A stretch of DNA of 62,779 nt from Rhizobium ruizarguesonis. GTDB taxonomy: Bacteria; Pseudomonadota; Alphaproteobacteria; Rhizobiales; Rhizobiaceae. A program made the translations under genes and the position numbers. Below the pieces are notes generated by a model. That model did no database searches. It was not told the origin of the DNA and was given only the letters and a program-made list of their open reading frames with translations. Below are positions 24,380 through 33,253 of this stretch, in pieces. Position 1 is the first letter of the stretch; every line of letters begins with the position of its first letter. Location of the stretch: contig NZ_PQIG01000095.1 in the NCBI RefSeq assembly GCF_012349115.1, positions 1 through 62,779 of the forward strand, given 5' to 3'.

Positions 24380-25308
24380 AATGCGCCTCCTTTCCGCAGA
24401 AGCGCCTCGATTTCCTCGATATTCGGCATTGCAGGCGCGGTACCCCGCCGCGTCACCGCAATACCGGCGGTCGCGCAGCCGAAACGCACGGCCTCGACCG
24501 GACTAAAGCCCCGCGAGAGCGCTGCCGAGAAGCCACCGACAAATGCGTCGCCGGCGCCGGTGGTATCGATGACTGCTCCCGCCGAGACCGCCGGAACATG
24601 AACCGATTGCCCGGCCGTATGATAGAGCACACCGCGACCACCCAGTGTGATCAGCGCGGCTTTCACGCCTTTGGCAAGAAAGGCGTCGCCAGCCCGTCTG
24701 GCGTCGTCGAGCGTGTCGAGCGGAAAGCCGACGATGGCCGCTGCCTCGGTCTCGTTTGGCACGATATAGTCGCAGAGCGGATAGATCGTGTCCGGAAACG
24801 GCTCGGCCGGCGCTGGATTGAAAACAGTGGTAACGCCGGCCGCATGGGCGATTTCGAGGGCGCGCTGCGCCGCTTCGGCCGGTTGTTCGAGCTGGGTCAC
24901 GAAAACAGCCGATTGCTCGATGGTTTCGCGTGCCGCCTCGACATCACCCACGCCGATGGTGCCTGCGGCGCCTGGATAGACGATGATCGCATTGTCGCCG
25001 TTACCGTCATTGACGTAGATGAAGGCAGCGCCGGTCGGCATATCGTCCATCTGCACAACCTTCGGCGTCACGCCTGCTTCCGAATAGGTCTTCAGCGCCA
25101 TATCGCCGAAGGTGTCGCGGCCGATCTTCGAGATGAAGGAGACTGTTCCACCGGCGCGGGCAGCAGCGACAGCCTGGTTGGATCCCTTGCCGCCCGGGCC
25201 TACTGCAAAACCGGTCCCGGTGATGGTCTCGCCAACGTTTGGCATGCGCTTGGCCAGATAGGCCGTGTCGGCGACGAAAATCCCGAGGATCGAAACACCC
25301 ACCTTCAT
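24376..25308 (-). CDS. Ribokinase-like PfkB carbohydrate kinase (probable deoxyribokinase)
   Basis: A 310-residue PfkB-family kinase. GPGGKGSNQAVAAARAGG is the first PfkB signature and DTTGAGDAFVGGFSAAL the second, with the catalytic Asp. The ribokinase substrate motif near the start reads GIFVADTAYLAKRMPNVGET. In place of ribose, context with deoC points to 2-deoxyribose as substrate, giving deoxyribose 5-phosphate for the aldolase (inference). AGGGGAAACAAA precedes the ATG at 25308, overlapping the end of the rbsD-type gene. Confidence 0.87.
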   Translation of the reverse strand: MKVGVSILGIFVADTAYLAKRMPNVGETITGTGFAVGPGGKGSNQAVAAARAGGTVSFISKIGRDTFGDMALKTYSEAGVTPKVVQMDDMPTGAAFIYVNDGNGDNAIIVYPGAAGTIGVGDVEAARETIEQSAVFVTQLEQPAEAAQRALEIAHAAGVTTVFNPAPAEPFPDTIYPLCDYIVPNETEAAAIVGFPLDTLDDARRAGDAFLAKGVKAALITLGGRGVLYHTAGQSVHVPAVSAGAVIDTTGAGDAFVGGFSAALSRGFSPVEAVRFGCATAGIAVTRRGTAPAMPNIEEIEALLRKGGAL

Positions 25309-25319
25309 TTTGTTTCCCC

Positions 25320-25775
25320 TCATACGGTTTCCGGCGGAATCACGCCTTTGGTGAAGAGGAAGCAGCCGTAGAAGCGGTTTTCGCCCGTGGTGATGACGCA
25401 ATAGGCCTTTTTGGCTTCCTCATAGAAGGCGAAACGCTCGATGCCATACATCGGCGCCGGTTTGCCCTCGGCGCCGTCGATAACGGCCTGGACTTCCTGC
25501 TGCACGGGAGGGATCTCGTCCGGCGCGCCCATGATTTCCATTCGTCCGGCAGACGGCTGCAACGGCGTATCCAGCGGCATTACCGAAAGAATAGCTTCGA
25601 TGGCGCGGGCAGACGACACATTGTCTATGCGCAACAGCTTGCCGAGCACCGTTTGCCGGGCAATGGAATCCGAAGGAAAATTGGTGTCGGAAACGACGAC
25701 CGTGTCGCCATGCCCCATGGACCGGAGCGCGTGCAGCACATCCGCATTCAGAGCCGGATCGATATTCTTCAGCAT
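25320..25775 (-). CDS. RbsD/FucU-family sugar mutarotase
   Basis: A 151-residue protein of the RbsD_FucU family, which interconverts sugar anomers or ring forms. The N-terminal active-site region LKNIDPALNADVLHALRSMGHGDTVVVSDTNFPS carries the catalytic His in MGHGD and fits FucU better than RbsD. The C-terminal part contains YGIERFAFYEEAKKAYCVITTGENRFYGCFLFTKG. It is placed before the kinase so that imported sugar is presented in the correct form. A 159-bp gap separates it from the ALDH gene. Confidence 0.85.
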   Translation of the reverse strand: MLKNIDPALNADVLHALRSMGHGDTVVVSDTNFPSDSIARQTVLGKLLRIDNVSSARAIEAILSVMPLDTPLQPSAGRMEIMGAPDEIPPVQQEVQAVIDGAEGKPAPMYGIERFAFYEEAKKAYCVITTGENRFYGCFLFTKGVIPPETV

Positions 25776-25934
25776 GAGAATCCTCCCTTAGTTGCACCAT
25801 TTCGCAGCACCTCGTGCCGCGAAACAGAGCCCAATAACCGCAAGTCCGTTACAACTCTGCGATTCCCTCAAATTCCGTTGTTCTTGCCTGCCGGTGCGGT
25901 TCTCCTCCCGCCCGGATGACCAGAGTTGGAGCCC

Positions 25935-28331
25935 TTATTCTCCGTAGGGGATCCAGATATTCTTCACATCCACAGCGCGGCGAAGGTATAGCGCGCCTTC
26001 GGCAGCGGCTCTGTCCATCCAGTCCGTCGCCTTGCCATTGTCCACGAAGGTTCGCTTGAGATTGCCCGAAGACAGCTTCTCCACCGTCGTCGAAAGTTCC
26101 GCCGAGCCGAAGGCCCACACCGCATCGACGTCATTGTGCGCGGCAAGGATCTTTGCCAGTTCGATAGCCGACCCGGTGACGATATTGACGACACCGGCAG
26201 GCACATCCGACGTTTCCAGAACGGAATAGAAATCCGTGGCCGAAAGCGGGAAGGCCTCACTCGGCACGGCGACGACACGATTACCGGTGGCAATCAACGG
26301 CGCAATCAGACTGATAAAGCCGAGCAGCGGCGCTTCCGGCGGGCAAATGACGCCAACGACGCCGATGGCTTCCGGCATGGCCAGGGCAACGCCGCGAAGC
26401 GGCGGCTGGTGAATGCCGCCTTCATATTTGTCCGCCCAGGCTGCGTAGGTGAAGAGACGGGAAATCGCGGAGTCGACCTCGGCGTTTGCATTGGCTGCGG
26501 AAGCTCCGGTCATCGCTGTTATCCGCGAGGCGAACTCGTCGGCGCGGCCACTGAGGTTTTCGGCGATGTAATAGAGAACCTGGGCGCGGTTATGAGTGGT
26601 CGCATTCGACCAGGCGGAGGCGGCCTGTGCGGCAACCACCGCATTGCGGATGTCCTTGCGGTTGCCTTCGCCGACCTCCCCGATGGCCTTGCCCTTGGGC
26701 GAGGCGATGACACGGGAATAATTGCCGTCTGGGCGTGCCTGCTTGCCGCCGATGAAGAGCTTTGCCGTCCGGTCGATGCTTGGCAGGGCAAAATCGCCGG
26801 CAACCGGCTTTACTTGCGAAAGTGCCGGCATTGCTGCGCGCGCCTTGCGACCGACCCAAGCCTTTGGCTTCAGATATTCGTAGCAACCTTCGCGTCCGCC
26901 TTCGCGTCCGAATCCGGATTCGCGCTTGCCGCCAAAACCGACGGCGGCATCAAAAAGATTGGTGGCATTCACCCAGACCACGCCGGCTGCGAGCTTTGCC
27001 GCAACGTTCAGCGCCAAGCCGATCGTCTCGCTCCAGACGCTGGCGGCGAGGCCGTAGCGGGTGTGATTGGCAAGCTGGATGGCCTCTTCCGGTGTGCGGA
27101 AAGTCATGGAGACCGCAACCGGCCCGAAGATTTCCTCGGTCGCGACGATCGATGTCGGCTGCACGCCGCTCAGAAGCGTCGGCGGGTAGAAGCTGCCGCC
27201 CTTCGGCAGGTCGATCTTGGCCTGATGCAGTGTCGCGCCTTCTGAAACTCCCTTTTTCACCAGCGCTTCGATACGCGTCAATTGCACGGGGGCTATGATC
27301 GCACCCATATCGATGCACTTGTCCAAAGGCTGACCGACCCGCAATGTCTCCATTCGGCGCTTCAGCCGCTCATGGAAAAGATCGGCAATGCCTTCCTGGA
27401 CCAGAAGCCGCGAACCGGCGCAGCAGACCTGTCCCTGGTTGAACCAGATCGCGTCGACGACGCCTTCCACGGCGCCGTCGATATCGGCGTCGTCAAAAAC
27501 GACGAAAGGTGACTTGCCGCCGAGTTCCAGCGTCAACGACTTACCGCTACCTGCGGTACGCTCGCGAATAACGCGCCCGACTTCGGTCGATCCGGTAAAG
27601 GCAATTTTGTCGATATCCTCATGCCCGACGAGCAGCGCGCCTGTTTCGCCTTCTCCCGTCACGATATTGAGTACGCCCGGCGGAAGGCCCGCCGCGGATG
27701 CTAGTTCGGCAAAGAGAAGCGCCGTCAGCGACGTGAATTCGGCAGGCTTCAGGATGACGGCGTTGCCGAGCGCCAAAGCCGGCGCCACTTTCCAGGCCAG
27801 CATCAGGAATGGGAAATTCCACGGGATGATCTGGCCGACGACGCCGACCGGCACATGATCTGCAAATTCCGTGTCCTGGATTTGTGCCCATCCGGCGTGA
27901 TGATAGAAATGACGGGCTGCCAGTGGCACGTCGAGATCGCGGGTTTCGCGGATCGGCTTGCCGTTGTCGATTGCCTCGACCACAGCAATCAGACGCGCAT
28001 GGCGCTGGATCATCCGGGCAAGCGCATAGAGATGGCGCGCCCGCGCATGGCCCGGCAGTCGCGCCCATGACGCCTGTGCCTTGCGGGCCGCCGCAACTGC
28101 GTTGTCCACATCCGCCGCGCCGCCGTTCGCGAGCTTCGCCAGGACCTTGCCGGTGGCTGGCTCGAACGTTTCGAAGTTCTTGCCCGACGCGGAGGGCACG
28201 AATGCGCCATTGATGAAGTGACCGAAACCGGAAGCGTGGCGCGCCAGCCAGTCGCGAGCTTCGATATCGGATTCAGGGGCGGGGCCGTAGGACATTTCGT
28301 CGAAATACTTTGCAACAGTCATCTGGATCAT
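25935..28331 (-). CDS. Two-domain aldehyde dehydrogenase (ALDH16-like)
   Basis: About 798 residues with two tandem ALDH modules. Domain 1 (about 20-490) is catalytic: NAD loop VGQIIPWNFPFLM, FTGSTEVGR, Glu in LTLELGGKSPF near residue 267, and catalytic Cys in FNQGQVCCAGS near residue 302. Domain 2 (about 510-790) keeps the ALDH fold (IGVVGVICPPEAPLLGF, PAGVVNIVTG) but has no recognisable catalytic Cys. This matches bacterial ALDH16 proteins, in which the second domain is structural. With deoC it would oxidise acetaldehyde to acetate (inference). The ATG at 28331 overlaps the deoC stop; 28322 is an alternative. Confidence 0.88.
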   Translation of the reverse strand: MIQMTVAKYFDEMSYGPAPESDIEARDWLARHASGFGHFINGAFVPSASGKNFETFEPATGKVLAKLANGGAADVDNAVAAARKAQASWARLPGHARARHLYALARMIQRHARLIAVVEAIDNGKPIRETRDLDVPLAARHFYHHAGWAQIQDTEFADHVPVGVVGQIIPWNFPFLMLAWKVAPALALGNAVILKPAEFTSLTALLFAELASAAGLPPGVLNIVTGEGETGALLVGHEDIDKIAFTGSTEVGRVIRERTAGSGKSLTLELGGKSPFVVFDDADIDGAVEGVVDAIWFNQGQVCCAGSRLLVQEGIADLFHERLKRRMETLRVGQPLDKCIDMGAIIAPVQLTRIEALVKKGVSEGATLHQAKIDLPKGGSFYPPTLLSGVQPTSIVATEEIFGPVAVSMTFRTPEEAIQLANHTRYGLAASVWSETIGLALNVAAKLAAGVVWVNATNLFDAAVGFGGKRESGFGREGGREGCYEYLKPKAWVGRKARAAMPALSQVKPVAGDFALPSIDRTAKLFIGGKQARPDGNYSRVIASPKGKAIGEVGEGNRKDIRNAVVAAQAASAWSNATTHNRAQVLYYIAENLSGRADEFASRITAMTGASAANANAEVDSAISRLFTYAAWADKYEGGIHQPPLRGVALAMPEAIGVVGVICPPEAPLLGFISLIAPLIATGNRVVAVPSEAFPLSATDFYSVLETSDVPAGVVNIVTGSAIELAKILAAHNDVDAVWAFGSAELSTTVEKLSSGNLKRTFVDNGKATDWMDRAAAEGALYLRRAVDVKNIWIPYGE

Positions 28332-29356
28332 CCAATCGGGTGTCTGTTGAGGGCCGAATAGGCACCGGTGACGTGATGCTCCAACTGCCGCTCGATATCC
28401 GCAAGCAAGCTTGATGCACCGATGCGGAAGAGATCGGACTCCAGCCACTCGCGCCCCAGTTCGTCCTTCATCAGGAACTGGTAGTTCAACACGTCCTTCG
28501 CCGCGGAAATGCCTCCGGCCGGCTTGTAGCCGATCTTGATACCGGTGCGCTCCTGATAGGCGCGGATCGCCCGCAGCATGGTCAATGTCACGGCCAGCGT
28601 CGCATTGACGCCTTCTTTGCCGGTCGAGGTCTTGATGAAATCGGCTCCCGCCATCATGCAGACCAGCGAGGCCCTGGTGACATTGCGGAGCGTCTTCAGG
28701 TCGCCGGTCGCCAGAATGGCTTTGACATGCGCATCACCGCAGGCGGCGCGATATTCTTTCATTTCCTCGTAGAGTGCAGTCCAGTTGCCGGTCAGCACAT
28801 GCTCGCGGGTGATGACGATGTCGATTTCCTTCGCGCCATCGGCAACTGACGCCTCGATTTCCTTGACCTTGAGGTGGTGCGGGCTGAGGCCGGCAGGGAA
28901 ACCGGTCGAAACCGCGGCGACCGGAATGCCGGAATCTCCAAGCGCCTCGACGGCCGTTGCAACAAAACGATGGTAGACGCAGATGGCGCCGGTGGTGATC
29001 GAACGGCCGCTCATGCCAAGGGAATCCAGAATGTCGGCGCGTATCGGATTCATCGCCTTCGCGCACAACCGCTTGACGCGTTCGGGGGTATCGTCGCCGT
29101 TCAACGTCGTCAGGTCGATGCAGGTCACCGCCTTCAGGAGCCAAGCCGCCTGCGCGTCCTTTTTGACGGTGCGGCGTCCAGGAAGCGAGGCTACGCGGCG
29201 CTCGGTGGCAGACAGGTTGACCCGGGTATCAAGCACCCACGACAGATCGAGTTCCATACCGGTATTGCGCGGCCGGTTATGGGTGCCGTCCGGCAATCGC
29301 GAAGGGCCCCCATGATGCGCCGCGTTTGCCGCATTGTGAACAGCAACGGTCTCCAA
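28328..29356 (-). CDS. deoC: Deoxyribose-phosphate aldolase
   Basis: A 342-residue class I aldolase that splits 2-deoxyribose 5-phosphate into glyceraldehyde 3-phosphate and acetaldehyde. The Schiff-base Lys lies in ADFIKTSTGKEG near residue 241, the second Lys in IKIGYKPAGGI, and Asp in EIDIVITREHVL. About 85 extra N-terminal residues compared with E. coli DeoC are usual in the long alphaproteobacterial form. I accept a TTG start at 29356 because GGGAGG lies seven bases before it; an internal ATG at 29257 would shorten the protein. It is the first gene of the catabolic operon and lies behind a candidate operator. Confidence 0.92.
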   Translation of the reverse strand: METVAVHNAANAAHHGGPSRLPDGTHNRPRNTGMELDLSWVLDTRVNLSATERRVASLPGRRTVKKDAQAAWLLKAVTCIDLTTLNGDDTPERVKRLCAKAMNPIRADILDSLGMSGRSITTGAICVYHRFVATAVEALGDSGIPVAAVSTGFPAGLSPHHLKVKEIEASVADGAKEIDIVITREHVLTGNWTALYEEMKEYRAACGDAHVKAILATGDLKTLRNVTRASLVCMMAGADFIKTSTGKEGVNATLAVTLTMLRAIRAYQERTGIKIGYKPAGGISAAKDVLNYQFLMKDELGREWLESDLFRIGASSLLADIERQLEHHVTGAYSALNRHPIG

Positions 29357-29440
29357 CTAGAATCCTCCCGATCCGAACGTGAAGATCCTGTTGCCATCAG
29401 TGCAGAGGCACGCAGAGGAAGCTTCACGACTGGTACAAAT

Positions 29441-29456
29441 GTGATTTTTTTTTCAC
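29441..29456 (-). promoter_or_regulatory. Candidate DeoR operator upstream of deoC
   Basis: GTGA-N8-TCAC at 29441-29456, with the spacer being all T. A second overlapping palindrome, TTCAC-TGATT-GTGAA, follows at 29452-29466. The same half-site and spacing (GTGA-N8-TCAC) occurs at 30481-30496 upstream of the divergon regulator. It probably represses the deoC operon in the absence of sugar phosphate (inference). Confidence 0.55.
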
Positions 29457-29533
29457 TGATTGTGAAGTTTGCATCACCGCGCCGCTGCGTCAAGTTTAGA
29501 TTTCGGCAGAGGCGGAAAAAAATGCGGGATTTC

Positions 29534-30256
29534 TCAATCGAAATCGTTCATGCCGTTTTCGGTGATGACCACGTCGAACGACTTCATGTCGCTGAAAAAG
29601 GCTGGCTTAAGCTTGCCGATTTTGCTGCTGTCGGCGAGAAGAATATTCTTTCGTGCCCGGGACATCGCCTTTTTCTTGATCTCCGCTTCGTGAAAATGCG
29701 CGCAGGTTGCGCCACGCCGGGCATCGACACCGGCTGCCGATAGAAATGCCACGTTGATCACAAGCTGATCGAGCATTTCCAGCCCCGTGACACCGGAAAA
29801 GCTCGCCGATGCTGGGTGGTAAAGACCACCGAGCATAACAAGGCGAACGTTGGGTTTTCGCGTCAGACGATCAGCGACATTCATGGCATAACAGATCGCC
29901 GTTATGTGAATCTGGTCTGGGAGGAGATCGACCAGATAGGGTAAGGTGGTGCCGCAATCGAAAAAAACCGTATCATCATGGTGAATGTAATCAATGGCTT
30001 GTGTGCAAACTTGCCGTTTTGCAGCGGCATGACTGTCGGCTGCCTTGGAAATTTCATAGGGATCGTTTTCCGCTTCGACAGCTGCAACGATATGGCCGCC
30101 GAGAAACGCGAATTGGTCTGCATTGGCGCTGACATCACGCCGAACCGTCATCTCTGAGACGCCCAGGATCTCCGCAGCATTCTTGATGTGCAGAATGCGA
30201 TGTTGTGAAAGGGCCTCGGATAAGACTGCGATGCGCCGGCCCTTGCGACTATCCAT
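29534..30256 (-). CDS. DeoR-family transcriptional repressor
   Basis: A 240-residue DeoR-type regulator. An N-terminal helix-turn-helix (RILHIKNAAEILGVSEMTVRRDVS, residues about 18-42) is joined to a sugar-phosphate sensor domain (DTVFFDCGTTLPYLVDLLP, then VAFLSAAGVDARRGATCAHFHEAEIKKKAMSRARKNILLADSSKIGK). It is encoded just upstream of deoC on the same strand, so it may be co-transcribed and autoregulated. It most likely senses deoxyribose 5-phosphate or a similar phosphate. GGGAGAG precedes the start. Confidence 0.9.
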   Translation of the reverse strand: MDSRKGRRIAVLSEALSQHRILHIKNAAEILGVSEMTVRRDVSANADQFAFLGGHIVAAVEAENDPYEISKAADSHAAAKRQVCTQAIDYIHHDDTVFFDCGTTLPYLVDLLPDQIHITAICYAMNVADRLTRKPNVRLVMLGGLYHPASASFSGVTGLEMLDQLVINVAFLSAAGVDARRGATCAHFHEAEIKKKAMSRARKNILLADSSKIGKLKPAFFSDMKSFDVVITENGMNDFD

Positions 30257-30476
30257 ATCGCATCTCTCCCTTATCGTTTACACTTGGAATAGTGTTCTGA
30301 TCAAAATTTAACAAGGGATTGCCATTCTCATCTTGTATGTCCCCTCGAGCTACGATTCGGCATTTGCGCCGAGCTACAGCTTCTGCGCCAGCCAGTTGCG
30401 CGCAACATGGCATATCGTCACAATTTTACAGGGAAACCCCGCAATTTGAAATGAGAATTTGTGACCAGCCTACCAT

Positions 30477-30500
30477 TTTTGTGATGGAATAGTCACAAAA
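30477..30500 (-). promoter_or_regulatory. Perfect inverted repeat upstream of the DeoR gene
   Basis: TTTTGTGA (30477-30484) and TCACAAAA (30493-30500) are perfect 8-bp arms with an 8-bp spacer. The core GTGA-N8-TCAC matches the site before deoC. Two further half-sites, TCACAATTTT at about 30418 and AATTTGTGA at about 30457, face each other in the same region. It lies about 220 bp before the deoR start; a long leader or cooperative binding is possible. Confidence 0.6.
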
Positions 30501-30586
30501 CTGTATAGATGGTGCCTCACTTCGGCTGCGGGGAAGTGGGTGACGACAAGATCGACATTCTAGGCCGGCAGGGGCGAGTTCGTCAC

Positions 30587-30619
30587 GCCTCTGGTCGGGG
30601 TGGCCTTCCGACCAGAGGC
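30587..30619 (-). terminator. 12-bp perfect hairpin after the alpha/beta hydrolase gene
   Basis: GCCTCTGGTCGG (30587-30598) pairs with CCGACCAGAGGC (30608-30619), with a 9-nt loop, 41 bp beyond the hydrolase stop. It has no clear T-run, so it is a probable rather than canonical terminator. The rest of 30257-30660 holds the operator region described above and no credible gene. Confidence 0.6.
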
Positions 30620-30660
30620 TTCATCCTCGCGACTGCTGAGGACATTCCTGGCTGCGCGCG

Positions 30661-31419
30661 CTACTCGCCGGCTTTTCTTGCTGCTGTTTCGATCGCATCG
30701 GCAACCTTTTCCGGTTGGGATGCGAAGACTGCGTGGCTTGCCTTTATTTCAGTCACGTCGCTTCCGGCACGTTTTGCCATGTCGCGTTCAAGCTCGGGGT
30801 TGATGGAGCGATCCTCGGTGGCGACGATCGACCAGCTTTTCTTCGTCCGCCATGCTGGCTGGGTGATCTTGGCGGAGAATGCCTGCTTTGCGGCGAAGAC
30901 CTGTGACTTTGCCATGAAATCGGCTTCGGCTTGCGGAAGGTCGGCTGCGAAATCCGCGGCGAAGGCACCCGGATCGAGATAGAGATATTTGCCGTCCTTC
31001 GTTTCCCTTATATCCATGCTGCCGGCGGGCTTCGAGCTGGCGAGGCTGAGCAGGCTTTCGCCCTTGTCAGGCTGGAACGCCGCGACATAGACCAGGCCCG
31101 CGACCGCGGGATCGTTGCCGGCTTCGGTGATGACCATGCCGCCATAGCTGTGGCCGACGAGCAGGACCGGTCCGTCCTGAAGGTCGAGAACCCGCTTGGT
31201 CGCTGCCACATCGTCGTCGAGCGAGGTGATGGGCTGCTGGACGATGGTGACGTTGAAGCCGCGCTTCTCGAGTATGTCCGTCGCCTTGCGCCATCCCGAG
31301 CCGTCGGCCAGCGCGCCGTGGACGATCACGATGTTTTTGACCTCGGCAGCCCCCGCCGCGAATGCGATGGCGGTCGTGGCAACGGCAAGGGCTGCGGTGA
31401 AAATAAGACGTTTGTTCAT
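30661..31419 (-). CDS. Exported alpha/beta hydrolase
   Basis: A 252-residue protein with a Sec signal (MNKRLIFTAALAVATTAIAF, cleavage near AGA|AEV). The fold starts IVIVHGALADGSGW, and the nucleophile elbow is GHSYGG (Ser near residue 95). The acid/His end is SHAVFASQPEKVADAI. The sequence resembles AB-hydrolases of the EstC/salicylate-esterase-like group (HG-loop followed by W). The substrate is unknown. AAAGGAG precedes the ATG at 31419. It is probably co-transcribed with, or next to, the DipZ-like gene 55 bp upstream. Confidence 0.84.
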   Translation of the reverse strand: MNKRLIFTAALAVATTAIAFAAGAAEVKNIVIVHGALADGSGWRKATDILEKRGFNVTIVQQPITSLDDDVAATKRVLDLQDGPVLLVGHSYGGMVITEAGNDPAVAGLVYVAAFQPDKGESLLSLASSKPAGSMDIRETKDGKYLYLDPGAFAADFAADLPQAEADFMAKSQVFAAKQAFSAKITQPAWRTKKSWSIVATEDRSINPELERDMAKRAGSDVTEIKASHAVFASQPEKVADAIETAARKAGE

Positions 31420-31474
31420 GGGTATCACTCCTTTGGGTCGTTGTTGATGATTGGGATAGTGATGCGTTTCGGGT

Positions 31475-33253
31475 TCAACCGAATGTAAAGGCGTAGGCCT
31501 GCACGCCGCGATCGAGGAAGCGGATCTCGAAGTTGCGGGCGGCGACCGTGCCGGACTGGCGGACGAGCTGGTAAAGCCTGGTCGCGGTCACCGTACCGTT
31601 GCCGTCGGCATCGATGTCGGAGCCGTGGTCAGGCCCTGGCGCCTTGCCGTCGACCTTCACTTGGAAGCGGACCGGTTTGCCGCCGGCGCCAGGCCCAAGA
31701 ACGAGATGCAGATCGCGGGCGCTGAAGCGATAAGTGATGCCGCCGCCCGGCTGATCAAGCGTCGCCTGATCCCGGCCGACGGTCCAGGTTCCGGACAGGC
31801 CCCAGCCATTGAGGCCGGGTTCGGCGATCGTATAGTTGCGCGCTGTGTCTGCCTGCAGCTCTTCTGGAGAGGCGAAATTCGCCGCTTGCTCGTAGCCGAG
31901 ATAGGTCTCGCCGGAGCGGATGTTACCGAGATCAGGACCTGCTTCCACGCCCTTGGCATCCGGCGCGACCGGCGCACTTGCCGTCGTTTGGCTGCCGGCT
32001 TCGCGCAGCAGGTCCTGAATGGCTTTTTCGGTCTTGTTGTAATTGCCTTCGCCGAAATGGTGGTAACGGATCTGGCCTTTGGCATCGATCAGATAGCCGG
32101 CAGGCCAGTAGCTGTTTTCGAAGGCGCGCCAGATGCTGTAATCATTGTCGATCGCAACGGGATAGCCAATCTGGAAGTCGCTGATCGCCTTCTTGACGTT
32201 GTCGATCTTCTTCTCGAAGGCAAATTCCGGGGCGTGAACGCCGATCACCACGAGGCCCTGGTCTTTATATTTTTCGGCCCAGGCTTTGATATAGGGGATC
32301 GTGCGAATGCAGTTGATGCAGGAATAGGTCCAGAAATCGACGAGCACGACCTTGCCGCGCAGCTGCTCGGTGGTGAGAGGCGTTGAGTTCAGCCATTCGA
32401 CCGCACCATCAAGTGACGGCGCGTAGCCTTCGACGGGCAGATCACTGCGGAAAGGCTGTTTTGCATCGGCGGCCGCAATCATCACCTCGTTGCTCGCCAG
32501 CTCGGAAGAAGGGCCACTGAGCGGCTTTGCATGCAGCCTGTCGAGCACGGCCTGTTCCAGCGATGCAGTGCTGGCGTAGGAGAGCCGGGCGAGCAGGCTG
32601 GTATCGAGGCCGAGCGCGACGACGGCGACGCCCGCCAGTACGGCAGCGCCGAGTACCTGGCGAATCCGGTCGCCAAACCCGAGGGAGCGCTTCATGGCGG
32701 CGAAGAGCTTGCCGCCGACAAGCAGGGCGACGGCAAGCGAACTTGCAGCACCAGCGGCATAAGCGATCAGCAGGAAGGTCGTTTGCAGATTGGCGCCCTG
32801 CAATGCAGCTCCGGTCAGCACGAGGCCGAGAATCGGACCGGCGCAGGGCGCCCAGAGCAGTCCGGTGGCAACGCCGAGAAGAAGCGCGCTCTTCACTGTC
32901 GTTGTGCCGCGCCCGCCGCCGGTGGCGTTGATAAGATTGTTGCCAAGGTCGACGATCGGCCGGGCAAGCGTGCTTGCGATACGTGGTGAAAGCAGGCTTG
33001 CGCCAAAGAGCGCGAGCAGGACGATTGCGGCAAGGCGGCCATATTCATTGGCGCGAATGGCCCAACTGCCACCGACCGCGGCGAGCGTGGCGACGAGCGC
33101 GAAGGTGGCGGCCATGCCCGCCAGCATCGGCAGCGTGCTTCTGACGAAGGGCTGTCCGGCGCGGGCGAAGACGAAGGGGAGGATAGGCAGGATACACGGG
33201 CTGAGGATCGTCAGCGCGCCTCCGAGATAGGCTATGATCAGAAGTGTCATCAT
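31475..33253 (-). CDS. DipZ-like CcdA-thioredoxin fusion, membrane thiol transfer protein
   Basis: A 592-residue fusion. The CcdA-like membrane part (residues 1-230) has redox Cys in LSPCILPILPF and in WAPCAGPILGL. A TlpA/thioredoxin domain (about 280-415) has the active site CINC in FWTYSCINCIRTIPY. A C-terminal beta-rich domain (about 450-592), with WTVGRDQATL and FQVKVDGKAPGPDHG, resembles the carbohydrate-binding-like end of mycobacterial DipZ. It carries electrons from the cytoplasm to periplasmic thiols. The ATG at 33253 follows AAAGGAAACG; the frame open to 33562 is upstream artefact. Confidence 0.88.
   Translation of the reverse strand: MMTLLIIAYLGGALTILSPCILPILPFVFARAGQPFVRSTLPMLAGMAATFALVATLAAVGGSWAIRANEYGRLAAIVLLALFGASLLSPRIASTLARPIVDLGNNLINATGGGRGTTTVKSALLLGVATGLLWAPCAGPILGLVLTGAALQGANLQTTFLLIAYAAGAASSLAVALLVGGKLFAAMKRSLGFGDRIRQVLGAAVLAGVAVVALGLDTSLLARLSYASTASLEQAVLDRLHAKPLSGPSSELASNEVMIAAADAKQPFRSDLPVEGYAPSLDGAVEWLNSTPLTTEQLRGKVVLVDFWTYSCINCIRTIPYIKAWAEKYKDQGLVVIGVHAPEFAFEKKIDNVKKAISDFQIGYPVAIDNDYSIWRAFENSYWPAGYLIDAKGQIRYHHFGEGNYNKTEKAIQDLLREAGSQTTASAPVAPDAKGVEAGPDLGNIRSGETYLGYEQAANFASPEELQADTARNYTIAEPGLNGWGLSGTWTVGRDQATLDQPGGGITYRFSARDLHLVLGPGAGGKPVRFQVKVDGKAPGPDHGSDIDADGNGTVTATRLYQLVRQSGTVAARNFEIRFLDRGVQAYAFTFG

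Noticed and set aside
26136..27245. A 369-codon plus-strand frame opposite the aldehyde dehydrogenase gene
   Set aside because: Antisense shadow. The opposite strand carries intact ALDH motifs over the same bases.
30509..30982. A plus-strand frame starting near the deoR upstream palindrome
   Set aside because: Most of it is antisense to the alpha/beta hydrolase and includes the terminator hairpin. It has no ribosome binding site.
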